Below, one piece after another: positions 35,036 through 44,489 of a DNA stretch of 64,000 nucleotides. The notes below the pieces were generated by a model, which was given only the letters and a program-made list of their open reading frames with translations, did not search any database and had not been told where the DNA came from. The stretch is taken from the NCBI RefSeq assembly GCF_009669325.1, contig NZ_SZWE01000002.1:62001-126000 (forward strand), read 5' to 3'. A program made the position numbers and the translations under genes. This DNA is from Roseovarius bejariae (GTDB lineage: Bacteria > Pseudomonadota > Alphaproteobacteria > Rhodobacterales > Rhodobacteraceae). Position 1 is the first letter of the stretch; every line of letters begins with the position of its first letter.

Positions 35036-35772
35036 TGCTGCTCGACGTTAAGAACATTCACAAGAAATACGGTGAGGTCGAGGTGCTGAAAGGTGTCTCC
35101 CTGACACTGGCGCGCGGCGAGACCAAGGTCATCATGGGGCCGTCGGGCACCGGGAAATCCACCTTGCTGCGCTGTATCAACCGCCTGAGCCCGCCAACCT
35201 CGGGCGAGGTGTTTCTGGATGGTGAGTTGATATGCGATGCCAATATCAACGAGATGCGCCAGAAGGTGGCCTTCGTGTTTCAGGATTTCAACCTGTTCCT
35301 GCACCTCAGCGCGCTTGATAACGTTGCCATGGGGCCGATGCGCCTGAAGGGGATGAAACGGGCCGAGGCGCGGGAGTTGGCCATGCAGGAATTGCAACGC
35401 GTGGGCATGCAGAACCATGCCGCGTCCTATCCCGCGCAACTGTCGGGCGGACAGCAGCAGCGCGTGTCGATTGCCCGCGCCCTTGCGATGAAACCCGAGG
35501 TCATCCTGTTCGACGAGCCGACCTCGGCGCTTGATCCCGAACTGACGGGTGAGGTGGTCACGGTCATGCAGAAACTGGCGGCGGACGGGATCACGATGTT
35601 GGTTGTCAGCCACGAGATCGGGTTCGCCCGCCGGGCTGCGGATGCCATTATTTTCATGGAGGGCGGCCATGTGATCGAGGAAGGCGCGCCCGAGCAGATC
35701 ATCGGCGCCCCAAGGCAGGACCGCACCCGCGAGTTCCTGAACATGATCGCGGAAGAGGGGCAGATATCGTGA
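35035..35772 (+). CDS. Polar amino acid ABC transporter ATP-binding protein
   Basis: 245 residues of the GlnQ/HisP group. Walker A GPSGTGKST, signature LSGGQQQRVSIARALAM, Walker B VILFDEPTSALDPEL, and the H-loop VVSHEIGFARRAAD. Normal length. Located between two permease genes, overlapping the second by four bases. Confidence 0.94.
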   Translation: MLLDVKNIHKKYGEVEVLKGVSLTLARGETKVIMGPSGTGKSTLLRCINRLSPPTSGEVFLDGELICDANINEMRQKVAFVFQDFNLFLHLSALDNVAMGPMRLKGMKRAEARELAMQELQRVGMQNHAASYPAQLSGGQQQRVSIARALAMKPEVILFDEPTSALDPELTGEVVTVMQKLAADGITMLVVSHEIGFARRAADAIIFMEGGHVIEEGAPEQIIGAPRQDRTREFLNMIAEEGQIS

Positions 35773-36434
35773 GTGAATTCATCGCCTTTGCCGCCGAACA
35801 CCTGCCGACGATCCTGTCGGCCCTGCCGATCACGCTTGGCATGTGGGTGCTGGCGATCATCATCGGCGCGGCACTTGGCCTGTTGCTGGCAACGGGGCGG
35901 CTTTACGGGGGGCGTATCACATATGCCCTTGCGACCACCTATGTCGAGGTGTTTCGCGGGACGCCGATGTTGGTGCAGATGTTCTTTATCTATCTCGGCC
36001 TGCCCGAGGTCGGTATCGTTCTGAACCCGTTCACAGCCGCCGTGATTGCCATTGGCTTGAATTCGGCGGCCTATCAGGCCGAGTATTTCCGCGGCGCGGT
36101 GCGATCCATCCCGCAGGGGCAGATGGCCGCCGCCCGGGCCATCGGCATGACCCGCCTTCAGGCGCTGCGCAACGTGTTGTTGCCACAGGCCCTGCGCCGG
36201 GTCATTCCACAGTGGTCCAACGAGGCGATCCTCGAGTTGAAATACACCTCGATCGCCTATGCCATCGGGGTCAGCGAAATGACATCGAAGGCCGAGCAGA
36301 TCGGTTACAAGACCTTTCATTTCTTCGAGGTCTTCCTTCTGGTGGCCATTGTCTATGTCGTGTTGACGGGCATCGTTGCACAGCTTTTGCATGTTCTGGA
36401 ACAACGCACGTCCATTCCCGGCGTGAACCGCTGA
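35769..36434 (+). CDS. Polar amino acid ABC transporter permease
   Basis: 221 residues starting at a GTG that overlaps the ATPase stop by four bases. Five helices and the motif VEVFRGTPMLVQMFFIYLGL, then NSAAYQAEYFRGAVRSIPQG and LPQALRRVIPQWSNEA. With the permease at 34364 it forms the heterodimeric channel. The operon ends here, facing the secreted-protein gene at 36462. Confidence 0.92.
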   Translation: MSEFIAFAAEHLPTILSALPITLGMWVLAIIIGAALGLLLATGRLYGGRITYALATTYVEVFRGTPMLVQMFFIYLGLPEVGIVLNPFTAAVIAIGLNSAAYQAEYFRGAVRSIPQGQMAAARAIGMTRLQALRNVLLPQALRRVIPQWSNEAILELKYTSIAYAIGVSEMTSKAEQIGYKTFHFFEVFLLVAIVYVVLTGIVAQLLHVLEQRTSIPGVNR

Positions 36435-36461
36435 TTTTCCGGTGTCGGGGCCTGTACGGGG

Positions 36462-37028
36462 TTACCGTTCGAGGGCGATCGAGCGGAGACCACTGATCGG
36501 ATACGGCGTGCCGATCGCGGTGAACTCCCACAGCCCGATAAGCCAGCCAGCCTCCAGCACCACCAGACGAAACGTGTTGTCGATGTCATAGCCGTCTTGC
36601 GATTGCGTCCGGAACTGCGCGGAGAGTGCTGGCAGGTCTTCAAGGTCGCATGCCAGGACAAGCTCCAACTCGGGGTTGGCCAATTCGAAGTCTGGCGCGC
36701 GCGACAGATCCCAATCCTTTCCGTCGTTCGCCATGGTTTGTGTCAAGTGGATCGCTGGTAACTCTGGCAGGCCTGTAAGAAGCAGGTCGGACGGGGCATC
36801 CGCATTGGTCGTCAGAACCGCCGGGACCTCTCCGCCCTTGTCCGGCGACATGGGCTGCCCGTTGACGCGCAGGGCCAGCGAGCCGGTCGAAAAGGTGTAA
36901 TCCCCGGTCAGGTCCGCGGGAACCACGTGGCCAAGACAGAGCGGTGGCATGTCCTCGTATAGTTCCGCCTGTGCCATGCCCGCCAACGGGAACATCGAAA
37001 GCGCAAGTGCCAAAGCTTTTAGTTTCAT
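36462..37028 (-). CDS. Secreted protein of unknown function
   Basis: 188 residues from the ATG at 37028 (GAAGGAA upstream). A clear signal peptide ends at GMAQA. The mature part has one cysteine near its start (PPLCLGHV) and a second at VLACDLEDLP, possibly one disulfide, and is mostly strands. No domain is recognised. It lies 100 bp after the VWA-protein gene on the same strand and could share its transcript. Confidence 0.75.
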   Translation of the reverse strand: MKLKALALALSMFPLAGMAQAELYEDMPPLCLGHVVPADLTGDYTFSTGSLALRVNGQPMSPDKGGEVPAVLTTNADAPSDLLLTGLPELPAIHLTQTMANDGKDWDLSRAPDFELANPELELVLACDLEDLPALSAQFRTQSQDGYDIDNTFRLVVLEAGWLIGLWEFTAIGTPYPISGLRSIALER

Positions 37029-37128
37029 CAATAAAATTCCTTCAATTGTATTCCACGGATCGCCCGCAGAATCGCGCGGGCGACCCCCGCCGCGTCGTAA
37101 GGCGCGGCGGGAGGTGTCCTTTCCCTTG

Positions 37129-39141
37129 CTATTTGACCTCGATGGGCGCGCGGCTCAGCACCTTTTGCCCGGCCACGTCGAGGAAGCGCAGTTCGTACTG
37201 GCCGGGCTCTTCGGGTAGGGTCAGGCTGATCGGTGGCGGGCCGTCGATCTTGTGCGCGACGATCCAGGTGAAGATCGGCTGGTTGCCCTTTGCAAGGGTG
37301 ATGCGCTGATCGGCGCTTTCCCCGTCCACGGACCAGGAAACCTCGATCGTGGCCCCGGCCGTGGCGCTGTCCGGGGCCTGCAACTGAGCCCCGGTGGAAA
37401 GCTGCGCATCCTTTGACAGTACTTCGAGACTGTGCCGTGCCATCACGCGTTTGCCTTCGTTCAGGACATAGCGCAGTTCATAGAGGCCGGTCGCCTCGGG
37501 GGCGGTCAGCTTGGCCTTGGCGTGGTCGCCGACGCGCTTGTAGTCGCCACTGTCCTGATCGGGGGTGCCCATGGGGACGATTGTGACGTAGTCGCGGGGA
37601 TGGACCGCGCCGGTCCATTCGGCCAAGACCTCATCCCCGGCGCGGACTTGGTCGGGGCCACTGACGGTGACCTCGGGTTCGGTGACCTCGATGGGCGCGC
37701 GGGCCATGACCTTGGCGCCTTCCTTGAGCATGTAGCGCAGCTCGTAAAGGCCCGGTTCGGCGGGGGCGACGAGGCTGTCTTTCTGGTGATCGCCGACGCG
37801 GAAATAGCTTGCGTATTGGCCGTCCTCGGTGCCCATGGGGACGATGGTGACGTAGTCGCGGGGGTGGACCGCGCCGGTCCATGTGACATCGAAGCTGGCG
37901 CCGGTCATCGCGGTTTCCGGGCCGCTGACGGTGACCTCGGGTTCGGTCACCTCGATGGGCGCGCGGGCCATGACCTTGGCGCCTTCCTTGAGCATGTAGC
38001 GCAGCTCGTAAAGGCCCGGTTCGGCGGGGGCGACGAGGCTGTCTTTCTGGTGATCCCCGACGCGGAAGTAGCTTGCGTATTTGCCGTCCTCGGTGCCCAT
38101 GGGGACGATGGTGACGTAGTCGCGGGGGTGGACCGCGCCGGTCCATGTGACATCGAAGCTGGCGCCGGTCACCGCGGTTTCGGGGCCGCTGACGGTGACC
38201 TCGGCGGGAACCACCTCGACCGGAGTGCTGCCTGCGGTGGTGCCGGTGTCTTTCAGCATGTAGCGCAGGTCATAGAGGCCGGTTTCGGCGGGGGCCACGA
38301 GGCTGCCTGCGGTGTCGTCCTGAACCCGGATATAGCTTTCATAGGTGCCATCCTCGGCACCCATCGGCACGATGGTCACGTAATCGCGCGGGTTGTCGCC
38401 TGCCGGATTCCAAGAAAACTCGAAGGCGGCCCCTTGGGTTACGCTTTCGGGGGCGGTCAGGGTGAATTGCGGTTCAGGTTCGGGCTCAGGCTCAGGTGCG
38501 GGGGCGCTTTGGGCCACGGCGGCGCCGACCGTGCTCAGGGCCGCGCCCAGTTCGGCGGCATCGGCAGCGGCGATGTATTGGCCGCCGGTCTGATCCGCGA
38601 TGCAGGCCAGCGAGCGCGTGTCTTCATTCGCGCCAAGGCCGAAGCCCACGACATGGGCGGTGAAATCCACGCCGCGCCGTTCGAGATCGCCGGCCAGTGC
38701 GCAGGGGTCGCGCTGACAGCTTTCGACACCGTCGGAAATCAGGACCACGGTGGCCGGGCGGTCGCGGAATGACAGCGTTTCGGCGGCTTGTGCGACCGCG
38801 TCGGTGAGTGGGGTTTTGCCCGTGGGTGTGATCTTGGCGATCTCATCCAGAAATGTGGAACGGTCCAGTGGGGCAGGGGGCAAGACCACTTCGATGTCGC
38901 TGCAATCGCCGCGGCGGCGGTGGCCATAGGCCATCAGCCCGACGTTCGCCGTCGGCTCCAGCTCGGCGGTGAGGTTGCCGATCACGTCGCGCGCGATTTC
39001 GATTTTCGCGGTCCCGTCAATCTGGCCCCACATCGAATTGGAGCCATCGAAAACCACCATGACATCATCAGCCGCCAGAGCGGGCGCTGCGGTGACGGCG
39101 GCGCTGAACGAGGTCAGAAGTATCTGAAAGGCTTTGCGCAT
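37129..39141 (-). CDS. Exported VWA-domain protein with tandem beta-sandwich repeats
   Basis: 670 residues. A signal peptide (APALA) is followed by a von Willebrand A domain, about residues 24-210, with the metal site DGSNSMW (DxSxS) and TGKTPLTDAV. An acidic PEPEPEPE linker then leads to about five units of roughly 88 residues, each containing PRDYVTIVPMG and LYELRYML. Such units are likely beta-sandwiches that bind partners or surface polymer. Two units are almost identical at DNA level. The start at 39141 is the first ATG before a signal peptide. Function unknown; Ca2+/Mg2+-dependent binding is likely. Confidence 0.85.
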   Translation of the reverse strand: MRKAFQILLTSFSAAVTAAPALAADDVMVVFDGSNSMWGQIDGTAKIEIARDVIGNLTAELEPTANVGLMAYGHRRRGDCSDIEVVLPPAPLDRSTFLDEIAKITPTGKTPLTDAVAQAAETLSFRDRPATVVLISDGVESCQRDPCALAGDLERRGVDFTAHVVGFGLGANEDTRSLACIADQTGGQYIAAADAAELGAALSTVGAAVAQSAPAPEPEPEPEPQFTLTAPESVTQGAAFEFSWNPAGDNPRDYVTIVPMGAEDGTYESYIRVQDDTAGSLVAPAETGLYDLRYMLKDTGTTAGSTPVEVVPAEVTVSGPETAVTGASFDVTWTGAVHPRDYVTIVPMGTEDGKYASYFRVGDHQKDSLVAPAEPGLYELRYMLKEGAKVMARAPIEVTEPEVTVSGPETAMTGASFDVTWTGAVHPRDYVTIVPMGTEDGQYASYFRVGDHQKDSLVAPAEPGLYELRYMLKEGAKVMARAPIEVTEPEVTVSGPDQVRAGDEVLAEWTGAVHPRDYVTIVPMGTPDQDSGDYKRVGDHAKAKLTAPEATGLYELRYVLNEGKRVMARHSLEVLSKDAQLSTGAQLQAPDSATAGATIEVSWSVDGESADQRITLAKGNQPIFTWIVAHKIDGPPPISLTLPEEPGQYELRFLDVAGQKVLSRAPIEVK
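37661..38188. repeat. Two near-identical 264-bp tandem repeats inside the VWA gene
   Basis: Units 37661-37924 and 37925-38188 each encode 88 residues and differ at only a few bases. Flanking units (about 37400-37660 and 38189-38450) encode the same motif but are diverged. The pattern implies a recent in-frame duplication or gene conversion. Confidence 0.9.
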
Positions 39142-39339
39142 GGGATATGTCCTTGCTTGATACAAAAAGGGTGTGTCGTGTGTCTCCGTATGGGCAGGTC
39201 GGATCGTTGCGCGCGTCCGCAACCCGATACCCCGCCGCCTTTGATTGCGATCATGCTAGCGTTTTAAAGCCTTGCCGTCATGGGGGCATTCGAAGTTTGT
39301 TCCGTCATGCCCCGCGGGAGGACGTGGCGCTTGCCCGTG

Positions 39340-40251
39340 TCACCGGAGGTTTTGCGCGTCATTGCCCGGCTGCATCAGGTCCTGGGCGCAGTTGATTATA
39401 TAGCCTTCCAGAAGTTGCGCAGCGGGGGACAGGGTGACATCCGCCTTTCGCAGAAGGTGGATTTGCCGCTTGGCGGTCGGGTCGGTGAGGGGGCGGAACG
39501 TCAGGTCATTGGACTGTAAGGCCCGAACCGCCATTTCCGGCAGGATGGTGATGCCGATGCCGGTTCGGACCATTGCCATGATCGAGGTCAGGTTTTGCGC
39601 CGTGAGCAGGGCCTTTCCGTGCAGCGCGCGTGAGGGCTCGGCGTTGATCCCGGCCGACAGGCTGTTGGCGATCAGCCGCTCGTTTTCCAGCATCTCCCAA
39701 TTCACCGGTTCGGTACAGCGGGCGAGCGGGTGATCCGATGTGCAGATCACGCCGAACCTGTCCGACATGAGAAGCCGACTGTGAAGGCCAAGGTCGTTTT
39801 CGCCCAGGGTGGCGATGCCGATGTCCACGCGATTGCGTGATAATTCATGCAAGATTGAACTGGAGTCCATGTCGCGAAGTTCGATGTCCACGGCATTGAA
39901 CGCATTGATATGGCGAGAAAAAACCTGTGGTATGATCGAACCTGCAACGGAAGGCACGGCGGCGACGCGGACATGGCCGTGGCTGGCGCGGGCGAAGCCT
40001 TCAATGGCTCTCACGGTGTTGTCGAATTGCTCCAACTCGCGTTCGGCCTGTTCGAGGGTGAACTCTCCTAATGCGGTCAGTTTGTTCTTGCGGTCGGTTT
40101 CGAACAATGGCTCGCCAAGGTGGTTTTCCAGTTGTTTGAGCATCATCGAAACGGCCGAGGGGGTGCGCCCCAAAGCGCTGGCTGCGTCGCTCAGATTGCC
40201 GCTGCGTGCGACGGTCGCAAAGCCTCGGAGCATTTCGATTTTCAGGGCCAT
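39340..40251 (-). CDS. LysR family transcriptional regulator
   Basis: 303 residues. The HTH is at about residues 5-60 (SGNLSDAASALGRTPSAVSMMLKQLENHLG), followed by the effector domain with VRVAAVPSVAGSIIPQV and a GIGITILPEMAV segment. It is divergent from the aldehyde dehydrogenase gene, so it probably controls the 40364-46828 unit in response to its substrate. The 198 bp downstream, to the VWA gene start, show no gene. Confidence 0.92.
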   Translation of the reverse strand: MALKIEMLRGFATVARSGNLSDAASALGRTPSAVSMMLKQLENHLGEPLFETDRKNKLTALGEFTLEQAERELEQFDNTVRAIEGFARASHGHVRVAAVPSVAGSIIPQVFSRHINAFNAVDIELRDMDSSSILHELSRNRVDIGIATLGENDLGLHSRLLMSDRFGVICTSDHPLARCTEPVNWEMLENERLIANSLSAGINAEPSRALHGKALLTAQNLTSIMAMVRTGIGITILPEMAVRALQSNDLTFRPLTDPTAKRQIHLLRKADVTLSPAAQLLEGYIINCAQDLMQPGNDAQNLR

Positions 40252-40261
40252 GGGTATACCG

Positions 40262-40278
40262 TTTCATATTTATTGAAA
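40262..40278. promoter_or_regulatory. Candidate LysR operator
   Basis: TTTCATATTTATTGAAA, a 5-bp inverted repeat spaced by seven AT-rich bases, fits the T-N11-A type of LysR site. It is 11 bp before the LysR gene start and 86 bp before the aldehyde dehydrogenase start. Confidence 0.5.
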
Positions 40279-40363
40279 TAGGATTCAGAAATTTGAGTTT
40301 GAGTGAAATGAGGTAAAAAGTCCATACAGGGGGAAACTGACTTCTGTGCGAGGCGAAACTTCC

Positions 40364-41815
40364 ATGCTTGATATCCAAAAAAACCTGATTGCCGGCGAAT
40401 GGCTGACCGGCGCGGGCGAAATTGAAAACCGCAACCCGTCCGATCTGTCCGATCTGGTCGGTATGTTCGCACAGGCCACCCCGGATCAGCTTGAGATCGC
40501 GCTTGATGCCGCCAAGGCGGCGCAGGCCGAATGGGAGGCCTATGGCATGGAGCGCAAGCAGGCGGTGCTGATGAACATCGGCAACGAGTTGATGGCGCGG
40601 GCCGAAGAACTGGGCACGCTTCTGAGCCGGGAAGAGGGCAAGCCCTTTGCCGAGGGCAAGGGCGAGGTCTATCGCGCGGGTCAGTTCTTTACCTACTACG
40701 CCGCGGAATGCCTGCGGCAACTGGGCGAAAACGCCGATAGCGTACGTCCCAACATCGAGGTCGACGTGCGCCGCGAGGCCGTGGGGACCGTGGCGGTGAT
40801 CAGCCCGTGGAACTTCCCCACTGCCACGGCAAGCTGGAAAATCGCCCCCGCGCTTTGCTATGGCAACGCGGTCATCTGGAAACCGGCCAATGCCACGCCC
40901 GCCTCGGCGGTGGCCCTGACCGAAATCATCGCGCGTCAGGACATCCCCAAGGGCCTGTTCCAACTGGTGATGGGGGCGGGCCGCGACGTGGGGCAGCGCC
41001 TTGTGGAAAGCCCCAAGGTCAATGCCATTTCCTTTACCGGGTCGGTGCCGGTGGGCAAGGGGATTGCCGGGGCTGCCATTCAGAACCTCACCAAGGTTCA
41101 AATGGAAATGGGTTCTAAAAATGCGCTGGCCGTGATGGACGACGCCGATCTCGATCTGGCGGTCACCCTCGCGCTTGGCGGGGCTTTTGGCGGCACGGGG
41201 CAAAAATGCACGGCCTCCTCGCGCTTGATCGTGCATGAGGCCGTTCACGACGCCTTTGTCGAGAAGCTGGTCGCGGGGGCGCAGGCCATGAAGGTTGGCC
41301 ATGCCTTGGCCGATGGCACGCAAATCGGCCCGGTGGTCAGCGAACAACAGCTCAAGGAGAACCTTGAGTATGTCGAGCTGGGGAAATCCGAAGGCGCGGA
41401 ACTGGCCTGTGGCGGCGCCCGCCTGAACATGGAGCACGAGGGCTATTACATGTCGCCGGGCGTGTTCCTGAACACCACCAACCAGATGCGCATCAACCGC
41501 GAGGAAATGTTCGCGCCGCTGGCCGCCGTGATCAAGGTCGGCAGCTATGACGAGGCGCTGGCCACGGTCAACGACACCAACTTCGGCCTGACCTCGGGGA
41601 TCGTGACGCAAAACCTTGCCCGCGCGACACACTTCCGCCGGAATGCCAAAACCGGGGTGGTTACCGTCAACCTGCCCACAGCCGGGACCGATTACCACGT
41701 GCCCTTCGGGGGCCGCGGCGACAGTTCCTACGGTCCGCGCGAACAGGGCAAAGCGGCGGCGGAATTCTATACCACCGTCAAGACAGCCTATATCGCCGCT
41801 GGCCAGCCGGAGTAA
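40364..41815 (+). CDS. NAD(P)+-dependent aldehyde dehydrogenase
   Basis: 483 residues. Catalytic residues are in order: N in SPWNFPTA, the glutamate in MEMGSKNALAVM, the nucleophile cysteine in FGGTGQKCTASSR, and the cofactor loop SFTGSVPVGKGI. Length and sequence are closest to succinate-semialdehyde or 2-oxoglutarate-semialdehyde dehydrogenases; the aldehyde here is unknown. The ATG at 40364 is preceded by GAGGCGAAAC. First gene of a cluster with an M19-like protein and a BCCT transporter, so it probably oxidises an aldehyde released from the imported compound. Confidence 0.92.
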   Translation: MLDIQKNLIAGEWLTGAGEIENRNPSDLSDLVGMFAQATPDQLEIALDAAKAAQAEWEAYGMERKQAVLMNIGNELMARAEELGTLLSREEGKPFAEGKGEVYRAGQFFTYYAAECLRQLGENADSVRPNIEVDVRREAVGTVAVISPWNFPTATASWKIAPALCYGNAVIWKPANATPASAVALTEIIARQDIPKGLFQLVMGAGRDVGQRLVESPKVNAISFTGSVPVGKGIAGAAIQNLTKVQMEMGSKNALAVMDDADLDLAVTLALGGAFGGTGQKCTASSRLIVHEAVHDAFVEKLVAGAQAMKVGHALADGTQIGPVVSEQQLKENLEYVELGKSEGAELACGGARLNMEHEGYYMSPGVFLNTTNQMRINREEMFAPLAAVIKVGSYDEALATVNDTNFGLTSGIVTQNLARATHFRRNAKTGVVTVNLPTAGTDYHVPFGGRGDSSYGPREQGKAAAEFYTTVKTAYIAAGQPE

Positions 41816-41820
41816 TCCAC

Positions 41821-42816
41821 ATGACCTATCGCATCGACTGTCTGCAATATGCCAACTGGTCCGAAAAGGTCTTCCGCCAGATGCGCGACGGCGGCGTCGA
41901 TGCGGTACATGTGACCATCGCCTATCATGAGAATTTCCGCGAAACCGTTCTCAATATCGAGAAATGGAACCGCTGGTTCGAACAATACCCTGACCTGATC
42001 TTTCACGGGGAATGGGCCGGTGATGTTGCAAAAGCCCGTGAAACCGGCCGCACGGCGATTTTCTTTGGTTTCCAGAACCCGTCGCCCATCGAAGATGACA
42101 TCGGCCTTGTCGAAGTGCTCCACAAGCTGGGCGCGCGGTTCATGCAGCTGAGCTATAACAATCAGTCGCTTCTGGCGACCGGGTGCTATGAGGCCGAGGA
42201 CCCCGGCATCACCCGCATGGGCAAGCAGGTCATCAAGGAAATGAACCGGGTCGGGTTGGTCGTGGACATGAGCCATTCGGCGGACCGTTCCACCATCGAG
42301 GCCGCAGATATATCCGAGAGGCCCATCGCCATCACGCACGCGAACCTGCACGCATGGCAACCCGCCCTGCGTAACAAGCGCGACGACGTGGTGCGCGCGG
42401 TGGTGGAGAACGGCGGCATGATGGGCTTTTCGCTTTACCCGCATCACCTCAAGGGCAAGGGCGATTGCACCGTGCAATCCTTCTGCGAGATGGTGGCGCA
42501 GGCCGCTGAACGCTTTGGCACCGAACATTTCGGCATCGGATCGGACCTGTGTCAGGATCAACCCGACAGCGTGGTGGAATGGATGCGCGTTGGCCGCTGG
42601 TCGAAAGAGATCGACTATGGCGAAGGCTCGGCGTCCAATCCCGGCTTTCCGCCGATGCCCGACTGGTTCCGCGACAACCGCGATTTCGGCAATATCGAGG
42701 AGGGCCTGCATGGCGTGGGCTTTTCCGACGCAGAGGTCGCCGGCCTGATGGGCGACAACTGGCACCGCTTTTTCGACGAAAACTTCACCCCGGCACATGA
42801 GGCGCCGGATACCTGA
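41821..42816 (+). CDS. M19 (renal dipeptidase)-like protein with an altered metal site
   Basis: 331 residues with the amidohydrolase barrel. The later M19 ligands are kept: H152 in VVDMSHSADRST and H173 in ITHANLHAW. The usual N-terminal HxD pair is missing (start reads RIDCLQYANW) and the bridging glutamate is replaced near FFGFQNPSP. It may therefore use one metal and hydrolyse something other than dipeptides. From memory, a related M19-like gene sits beside dimethylglycine demethylase genes in Pseudomonas. It starts six bases after the dehydrogenase. Confidence 0.85.
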   Translation: MTYRIDCLQYANWSEKVFRQMRDGGVDAVHVTIAYHENFRETVLNIEKWNRWFEQYPDLIFHGEWAGDVAKARETGRTAIFFGFQNPSPIEDDIGLVEVLHKLGARFMQLSYNNQSLLATGCYEAEDPGITRMGKQVIKEMNRVGLVVDMSHSADRSTIEAADISERPIAITHANLHAWQPALRNKRDDVVRAVVENGGMMGFSLYPHHLKGKGDCTVQSFCEMVAQAAERFGTEHFGIGSDLCQDQPDSVVEWMRVGRWSKEIDYGEGSASNPGFPPMPDWFRDNRDFGNIEEGLHGVGFSDAEVAGLMGDNWHRFFDENFTPAHEAPDT

Positions 42817-42858
42817 GGGCCGATGGGCCCTTTTGGGGATATTCGCAGGGAGGAAAGA

Positions 42859-44415
42859 ATGTCCGACACAACCCAAACCGATGTGGGCAATTCCAAAAGT
42901 GATTTGCACCACATCAACAAGCCGCTGTTTGCCATCACCGGCGGCTTTATCGCCGCCTTCTGTCTGGTGGCGCTTTATGATCTCGACCTGCTGTCGGGCA
43001 TGGTCGATGCCAGCTTTGCCTTCTCGGCCAAGTATTTTGGCCTTTACTGGCAAATCCTGCTTCTGGCGACGTTCCTGATCGGTATCGTTCTGATCTTCCT
43101 GCCCGGCGGCAAGGCGATCATGGGCAACCTCGCGACCCCGGAATTCCCGGTGTTCCAGTGGGGTGCGATGATCATGTGTACCCTGCTGGCCGGTGGCGGC
43201 GTGTTCTGGGCCGCGGGTGAGCCGATGGCGCATTTCCTGTCCTCGCCGCCCTATTTCGGGGCCGAAAGCGGCACGGCGGACGCGGTAAACTCGGCGCTGG
43301 CGCAAAGCTTCATGCACTGGGGTTTTCTGGCCTGGGCCATCCTTGGTGCGCTGACCACCGTGATGCTGATGCATTACCACTATGAAAAGGGCCTGCCGCT
43401 GTCGCCGCGTACCCTGCTTTACCCGGTGTTCGGGGACAAGGCGATCAAGGGCCCGATTGGCCTGATTGCCGATGCGTCCTGCATCATTGCCGTGGTGGCG
43501 GGGACCGTCGGCCCCATCGGGTTTCTGGGCCTGCAAGTCAGCTATGGCCTGAACGATCTTTTCGGCATTCCCGATACCTTTACCACGCAAGCCTTCGTCA
43601 TTCTCGCGCTCGTGGCGCTTTATACCTTCTCGGCGGCGACGGGCCTGTCGAAAGGTATCCAGATCCTGAGCCGCTTCAACGTGATCCTTGCCGCGGTCCT
43701 GCTGCTTTTCATGCTGGTTGCCGGCCCGACGGGGTTCATCTTCAAGGGCTTCTTCGGCGGTATGGGGACCTATTTCACCGATTTCTTCGGCATGGCCCTG
43801 TTCCGTGGCGACGCCGGTGTTTTCGGTGAGCCCGGCTGGCTGGGCTGGTGGACCGTGTTCTTCTGGGGCTGGTTCCTTGGTTATGGTCCGCTCATGGCGA
43901 TGTTCATCGCCCGGATTTCGCGGGGCCGGTCGATCCGTTCGATCGTGATCATGTTGTCGATCGTGGCGCCCATCGTGACCGCCTTCTGGTTCACGATTGT
44001 TGGCGGCACCGGCATCAGCGCGGAACTGACCAATCCCGGCTCGGTCTCTACCGCCTTCGAAGGCTTCAACCTGCCCGCCGCCCTTCTGGCGATCACCCAA
44101 TCCTTGCCGATGGGCTTTCTGGTTTCGGTGTTGTTCCTGATCCTGACCACGGTTTTCGTGGCCACCACGGGCGACTCGATGACCTATGTGATCTCGGTGG
44201 CCATGTCGAACGAGGACAAGCCCGCCCTGCCGGTGCGCCTGTTCTGGGGCGTGGCGATGGGTATCATGGCGCTGATCCTGATTTACACGGGCTCTGGCGG
44301 CGTGGGCAAATTGCAAAGCTTCATCGTGGTGACGGCGGTCCCTGTATCGCTGGTTTTGTTACCCTCCCTTTGGGATGCCTTGCGCATCACGTTGGCAAAG
44401 GGAAAGGACACCTGA
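42859..44415 (+). CDS. BCCT family transporter (betaine/choline/carnitine type)
   Basis: 518 residues, about twelve helices. Family blocks are GGGVFWAAGEPMAHF, QSFMHWGFLAWAILG and GWFLGYGPLMAMFIARISRGR, where the usual tryptophan-rich betaine box WWAxxxxPFVG is altered to FFWGWFLGYGPLMA. Members import compounds with a quaternary ammonium or sulfonium group. The aromatic box change suggests a substrate different from glycine betaine. GGGAGGAAAGA precedes the ATG. It sits between the M19-like gene and the 563-residue unknown. Confidence 0.92.
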   Translation: MSDTTQTDVGNSKSDLHHINKPLFAITGGFIAAFCLVALYDLDLLSGMVDASFAFSAKYFGLYWQILLLATFLIGIVLIFLPGGKAIMGNLATPEFPVFQWGAMIMCTLLAGGGVFWAAGEPMAHFLSSPPYFGAESGTADAVNSALAQSFMHWGFLAWAILGALTTVMLMHYHYEKGLPLSPRTLLYPVFGDKAIKGPIGLIADASCIIAVVAGTVGPIGFLGLQVSYGLNDLFGIPDTFTTQAFVILALVALYTFSAATGLSKGIQILSRFNVILAAVLLLFMLVAGPTGFIFKGFFGGMGTYFTDFFGMALFRGDAGVFGEPGWLGWWTVFFWGWFLGYGPLMAMFIARISRGRSIRSIVIMLSIVAPIVTAFWFTIVGGTGISAELTNPGSVSTAFEGFNLPAALLAITQSLPMGFLVSVLFLILTTVFVATTGDSMTYVISVAMSNEDKPALPVRLFWGVAMGIMALILIYTGSGGVGKLQSFIVVTAVPVSLVLLPSLWDALRITLAKGKDT

Positions 44416-44489
44416 TCCACGAGAGTGCCCGGGCCGTTTCAGCGGCCCGGGTGCAGATTGTCATTTGTGAATGAGAGGACAAGGCGATC

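Noticed and set aside
41788..44316. An 842-codon open frame on the minus strand
   Set aside because: It is antisense to the M19-like and BCCT genes, which have family motifs and ribosome binding sites; high GC with third-position bias produces such shadows.
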